From assembly GCA_945870545.1 (NCBI GenBank), contig CAMBTF010000063.1, positions 1-8,105 of the forward strand: DNA of 8,105 nt. Reading direction: 5' to 3'. The position numbers were made by a program, and so were the translations under genes. The notes beneath the pieces were generated by a model. It saw only the letters and a list, made by a program, of their open reading frames with translations. It ran no database searches and was not told the origin of the DNA. The stretch is from Akkermansia muciniphila. GTDB lineage: Bacteria; Verrucomicrobiota; Verrucomicrobiia; Verrucomicrobiales; Akkermansiaceae. This document shows positions 4,951-8,105 of this stretch, in pieces. Numbering within the stretch: the stretch's first letter is position 1; every line of letters starts with the position of its first letter.

Positions 4951-7587
4951 ATGAAGTTTCCCGCAACGCTTTCCCTGTTGTCCCTGATGGCTTGCGCGGC
5001 ATTCGCGGCGGAGGCGGCAGGCCCGAAAGCCGGCGCGGAGGGAGTGGAGGATTTGGTCACGCGGCTGGCATCGGATTCGTTCCGCGAAAGGGAGGATGCC
5101 ACCCGTGCTCTCTGGGAAAAGGGCGAGGCGGCTCTCGAAATGCTGCGCGCGGCCAGTGTTTCCGATGATCCGGAAAGGGCGAAGCGCGCGGCGGCTGTCC
5201 TTGAGAAAGTGGAGCTGCGCATCAGGCCCGAGACTCCTCTGGAGATTTTCGAGCAGATCCAGCGATACCAGACGGCTCCGCAGAACCTGAAGGTGAACCA
5301 CATTCAAGAGCTGCGGCAGATGAAGGCCTATTACCAGCTCCTGAAACTTTACTCGATGGAGAAACGCCCCAAAGTGAAGCAGATGATGGCCGTATCGATC
5401 CGCGGTGTCGCATTGCTGGGCGCACGGCAGGCTCTGGCGTCGGATGATTTCGAGACAGCGGAAAAACTGCTGAGGATGTCGGCGAAGGAACCGAACGATC
5501 TGATCGCTTTGGCGTGGGTTTATCGGAGCATGGGGAAACTCGGCAAGGGGATGGAGGATCCGCCTGCCCCCGAGGATGTGGCGACGGAGGATTGGAAAAT
5601 CACGTTGCTCCGGGTCAGGGGCGATTTGGATGGAGCGGTGCGGCTGGCGGAGGAGTCCAAGCGCACGCGGTTGCTTGCGGGTCTCAAAGTGCTGCAAGGT
5701 GATCCGACGCTTTGGATCCGCCAGAACGGTAACGGCGTAAGGGGAGCCAAAGCACTGCCAGACTATATTGATATCGCGCTGAAACGCTGGGAGGGAAAAA
5801 AGGTCAACGACTCCGATTTCGCGCCGCTTTTACAGATCCTGAATGACCGTGACTCCAACGAACAAGCGCAGGCGGTCGCGTCGCTCGCCGCGCTTGGCAG
5901 GATGGCGGAGGCGGAGAAATACGAGGCGAAGGCAAATCCCCAACTGGCTTTTCAGCATTACCTCTCCCAGGAACGCATCGCTGAGGCGCTTGAGACCTTA
6001 GTGCTCGATCCGGAGAAGCCCGATTACAACGCGTGGGTTAAAGAGCGTTTCGCGAAGATGATCGATGAAGAGGAGAATGGGGGCGACGGCACGCCGCTCC
6101 TGCAACTGCTGATGATCGCCGACTTCATGGAAACGCGCGGGCTCTCGAAGGAACTTGGCGAGGCTTACTCGGCGCCGCTGGCGAATTATGCGAAGGAGCG
6201 ACCCGAGAGCTTCATCAATTTCATGGGTTCCCTATTCGAACCCGTTTCCGGCGCCCCGCGTTTCGCGGCGGCCTCCGGTGCGATCTGGGCCGGCGATGAC
6301 GAGAACCGCTGGGGGGAGCTTTTCTCCATGGCTTTCGGCGAGGAGCCGGAGGTCTCGGAATGGCTGGCTTGGGTCGCGGAGATCGAGCCGGGCATGAGCC
6401 GTCCCGACACGCTCCGCGTCATGATGGCTCTCTTCGGGGTGGGGCCCGATCCCGCTCATTTGTACGACAAGTGGTTGGATAAGGCCTGGGAAGCGATCAA
6501 AAAAAGCCCGGAAGCGGACAAGCAAGACCATCTTGAAAGGATACGCATGCTGGCGGTCGCGAGGCAGGATGTGGCGACCGCCCTAAAGGCGCGCGATGCG
6601 CTCAGCGAGGAATCCAGAGCCTCCGCGATGTGGCCGTGGATCGACAAGTATCTCAGCGCCGCGTCGCGTTGGAAGGATGCAGTCGGCATCCTTGAGGAGA
6701 AAGGCGACCAGATGAAACACTCACCCGATTATCATGCTTACCTGGCCGTCACTTTGCGGCGTGCGGGTTTCACAAAACGTGCCGCAGAACATGACGCGCT
6801 CGCCGAAAAGCTTTCCCTCGGATATTCGCAGAGCTGTTCCCGTATCGGAAATCTCTACGTCTATGGCGGTGATGCGGAACGGGCGGCGGTCTGGTATCGC
6901 CGCGCCGCCTTGCACGCGAATGTTTCCGAAAGCGATTTTGTGGCCTTTCTCGATACGTATGCCCGCTCGATGTTTGAGGATGGCCGTTGGGAGATCGCGG
7001 CTTCCTGCTACGAGACCCTGGCGCAGGCCAACGTGAGCGAGGATTTTTCAGGCGGATACCTTGCCCTTGCCAGTTACTCGAAGGCGCGCTTTAACGCCGA
7101 TCTGGCGAAAGCGCTCGCCATACTGCCCGATGACCGGAAGCGAGCCATCGCCCTGCTGGATGGAATTTACCAGAATTTCAAGACCGACGGCATTCTCGCG
7201 GACGACTTCTTTCCGATGCTCCGCAAGGTCGGCCTCAACAAGGAGCTTGAGAAATGGTTCGGTGAATCGTGGGCGCAAATTTCCACCGTGATCGAGCGTT
7301 TTCCCGATTGCGACAATGCCCGCAACACCGCCGCATGGCTCGCAGCACGTGCCCGGATGAAGCTTCCCGAGGCGGAAAAGCATCTCCAGGCCGCACTCGC
7401 GGAAAACCCCGGACAAGCGGCATACCTAGACACGATGGCGGAAGTCCGCTTCGCCATGGGCGACCGCGCGGGGGCGTTGAAATGGTCGGAGCGCGCTCTG
7501 CTGCGCTATCCGCTCATTGATACGCCCTACGACACGATGATCCGGAAACAGCACTACCGCTTCCGCCACGACCCGTTGCCGGAGTGA
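4951..7587 (+). CDS. Exported HEAT/TPR-repeat protein of unknown function
   Basis: A large helical-repeat protein of 878 residues, probably in the periplasm or attached to a membrane. The frame is open back to ATG 4816, but I choose ATG 4951 because MKFPATLSLLSLMACAAFAAEA reads as a signal peptide and the 45 residues before it look non-coding. Cleavage could be after AFA or AEA; LMAC at 12-15 is a marginal lipobox, so a lipoprotein is possible. Residues about 32-90 form a HEAT-like module (LASDSFREREDATRALWEKG, then DDPERAKRAAAVLEKV) widespread in planctomycete and verrucomicrobial exported proteins. The middle is helical with scattered TPR-like pairs (about 626-690). Clear TPRs lie near the C-terminus, about 792-855 (AYLDTMAEVRFAMGDRAGALKWSERAL). 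There are no catalytic motifs, so a scaffold role is likely. It precedes actA by 152 bp, but the Rex-like site between them suggests separate control. Confidence 0.85.
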   Translation: MKFPATLSLLSLMACAAFAAEAAGPKAGAEGVEDLVTRLASDSFREREDATRALWEKGEAALEMLRAASVSDDPERAKRAAAVLEKVELRIRPETPLEIFEQIQRYQTAPQNLKVNHIQELRQMKAYYQLLKLYSMEKRPKVKQMMAVSIRGVALLGARQALASDDFETAEKLLRMSAKEPNDLIALAWVYRSMGKLGKGMEDPPAPEDVATEDWKITLLRVRGDLDGAVRLAEESKRTRLLAGLKVLQGDPTLWIRQNGNGVRGAKALPDYIDIALKRWEGKKVNDSDFAPLLQILNDRDSNEQAQAVASLAALGRMAEAEKYEAKANPQLAFQHYLSQERIAEALETLVLDPEKPDYNAWVKERFAKMIDEEENGGDGTPLLQLLMIADFMETRGLSKELGEAYSAPLANYAKERPESFINFMGSLFEPVSGAPRFAAASGAIWAGDDENRWGELFSMAFGEEPEVSEWLAWVAEIEPGMSRPDTLRVMMALFGVGPDPAHLYDKWLDKAWEAIKKSPEADKQDHLERIRMLAVARQDVATALKARDALSEESRASAMWPWIDKYLSAASRWKDAVGILEEKGDQMKHSPDYHAYLAVTLRRAGFTKRAAEHDALAEKLSLGYSQSCSRIGNLYVYGGDAERAAVWYRRAALHANVSESDFVAFLDTYARSMFEDGRWEIAASCYETLAQANVSEDFSGGYLALASYSKARFNADLAKALAILPDDRKRAIALLDGIYQNFKTDGILADDFFPMLRKVGLNKELEKWFGESWAQISTVIERFPDCDNARNTAAWLAARARMKLPEAEKHLQAALAENPGQAAYLDTMAEVRFAMGDRAGALKWSERALLRYPLIDTPYDTMIRKQHYRFRHDPLPE

Positions 7588-7674
7588 TCCGATGAGGTTT
7601 TCATCACCCTTTAAAACTGATTTGGAACAAAATATCCCAGCGGTCGAAAAAGATAAATTGTTCAAGAAAAACGC

Positions 7675-7692
7675 TTGTGAAATTTTTCACAA
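7675..7692. promoter_or_regulatory. Rex-type operator upstream of actA
   Basis: TTGTGAAATTTTTCACAA is an exact match to the known Rex operator form TTGTGAA-N4-TTCACAA. The symmetry extends one base pair pair further on each side (G-C and C-G flanks at 7673-7694), giving 10-bp perfect arms around TT. Rex is a redox-sensing repressor that leaves DNA when NADH is high and commonly controls respiratory genes. The site ends 47 bp before the actA ATG, a natural place for an operator over a promoter. It also fits the CRP form TGTGA-N6-TCACA, but the TT/AA flanks and the respiratory target favour Rex. Confidence 0.75.
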
Positions 7693-7739
7693 GCTACCAC
7701 GTTCCCGCGCGGCGCGATGCCGCATCCCATTTTACTCCC

Positions 7740-8105
7740 ATGGCGAACATTTTCCCACGCTGGTCCAACCTGCTGCCGCTACAAATCGCATTTTGCCTCG
7801 GAACGGTGGGTGCCGGGGTCGTTGTCGCATTTAACTACTACGCCACGCCGAAGGCACAAGTAGTAGGATATAAACCGAACCAGCCGATCCCGTTCTCACA
7901 CAAGATCCACGTCGATCAGCTCGGCCTCGATTGCCGTTACTGCCATTCGTTCGCGGACGTTTCCGGGCATTCCAATATCCCTAGCGGCAACACCTGCTGG
8001 AACTGCCACCAGCACGTCCAGAAGGACAGCCCGAAGCTTGAGCCGCTGCATGTTTCCATGAATCCGGCGCACCCCCGCTACGACGGCAAGCCGATCGAGT
8101 GGGTT
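7740..8105 (+). CDS. actA: ACIII multihaem cytochrome c subunit ActA (5' part)
   Basis: First 122 codons of a membrane-anchored multihaem cytochrome c of the alternative complex III, which oxidises quinol and passes electrons to cytochrome c or a terminal oxidase. MANIFPRWSNLLP is typical of the ActA N-terminus. A single transmembrane helix follows at about 14-34, uncleaved, and then the domain PIPFSHKIHVDQLGLDCRYCH. Two haem-binding CxxCH motifs are visible, C65-RY-CH69 and C86-WN-CH90, with His54, His57 and His77 as possible distal ligands. PIEWV at the window edge is also family-typical; further haem sites should lie beyond it. The family usually heads an act operon (actB, an iron-sulfur/molybdopterin-like subunit, and actC, NrfD-like, come next), which would lie outside this window. 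No Shine-Dalgarno is seen. A nitrite-reductase NrfH-like cytochrome is the main alternative and fits less well. Confidence 0.9.
   Translation, partial: MANIFPRWSNLLPLQIAFCLGTVGAGVVVAFNYYATPKAQVVGYKPNQPIPFSHKIHVDQLGLDCRYCHSFADVSGHSNIPSGNTCWNCHQHVQKDSPKLEPLHVSMNPAHPRYDGKPIEWV

Noticed and set aside
4717..5697. 326-codon open frame on the minus strand.
   Set aside because: Antisense to the HEAT/TPR gene; His/Arg/Gln-rich, low-complexity composition and no domain. It is a codon-bias shadow.
7590..7606. GATGA/TCATC hairpin just after the HEAT/TPR stop, considered as a terminator.
   Set aside because: Only five AT-rich pairs and no real T-run follow; too weak to call.
7658..7686. TTGTTC with AATTTT 17 bp later as the actA promoter.
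   Set aside because: The -10 matches only three of six bases; the Rex site suggests a promoter here, but these boxes are not convincing.

Overview
This window looks like chromosomal DNA of a GC-rich Gram-negative bacterium, most likely a member of the Verrucomicrobiota. That assignment is inference. It rests on the start of an alternative complex III (ACIII) respiratory operon, an exported HEAT/TPR solenoid protein of a kind common in the Planctomycetes-Verrucomicrobia group, and a trigger factor N-terminus that, from memory, resembles that lineage. None of the five visible native starts has a Shine-Dalgarno sequence.

Layout: (1) 1-914 (+) is the 3' part of lysS, the class II lysyl-tRNA synthetase. 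(2) 915-1004 is a convergent spacer holding an imperfect hairpin between lysS and clpX. (3) 1005-4372 (-) is a protein quality-control operon transcribed tig, clpP, clpX. tig and clpP overlap by an ATGA, and a 42-bp spacer with a 15-bp tandem repeat separates clpP from clpX. (4) 4373-4950 is a long divergent intergenic region without a recognisable conserved gene. It is unusually rich in structure: a terminal-inverted-repeat-like pair enclosing about 356 bp, a possible H-type pseudoknot, a 33-codon ORF that could be leaderless, a terminator-like hairpin and several small palindromes. (5) 4951-7587 (+) encodes an exported 878-residue helical-repeat protein of unknown function. (6) 7588-7739 carries an exact Rex-type operator. 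(7) 7740-8105 (+) is the start of actA, the membrane-anchored multihaem cytochrome c subunit of ACIII, cut off by the window end and too incomplete to be an obvious ORF.

How the genes work together: trigger factor binds nascent chains at the ribosome, and ClpX unfolds substrates and feeds them to ClpP, so tig-clpP-clpX is the classic folding/degradation operon. ActA belongs to the quinol-oxidising complex that replaces cytochrome bc1. The Rex-like operator suggests its transcription follows the NADH/NAD+ ratio.

The coding genes are mostly well-known families. The parts most worth a second look are the 4546-4901 intergenic element, the Rex site in front of the ACIII operon, and the repetitive Asp-Ala tail of ClpX.
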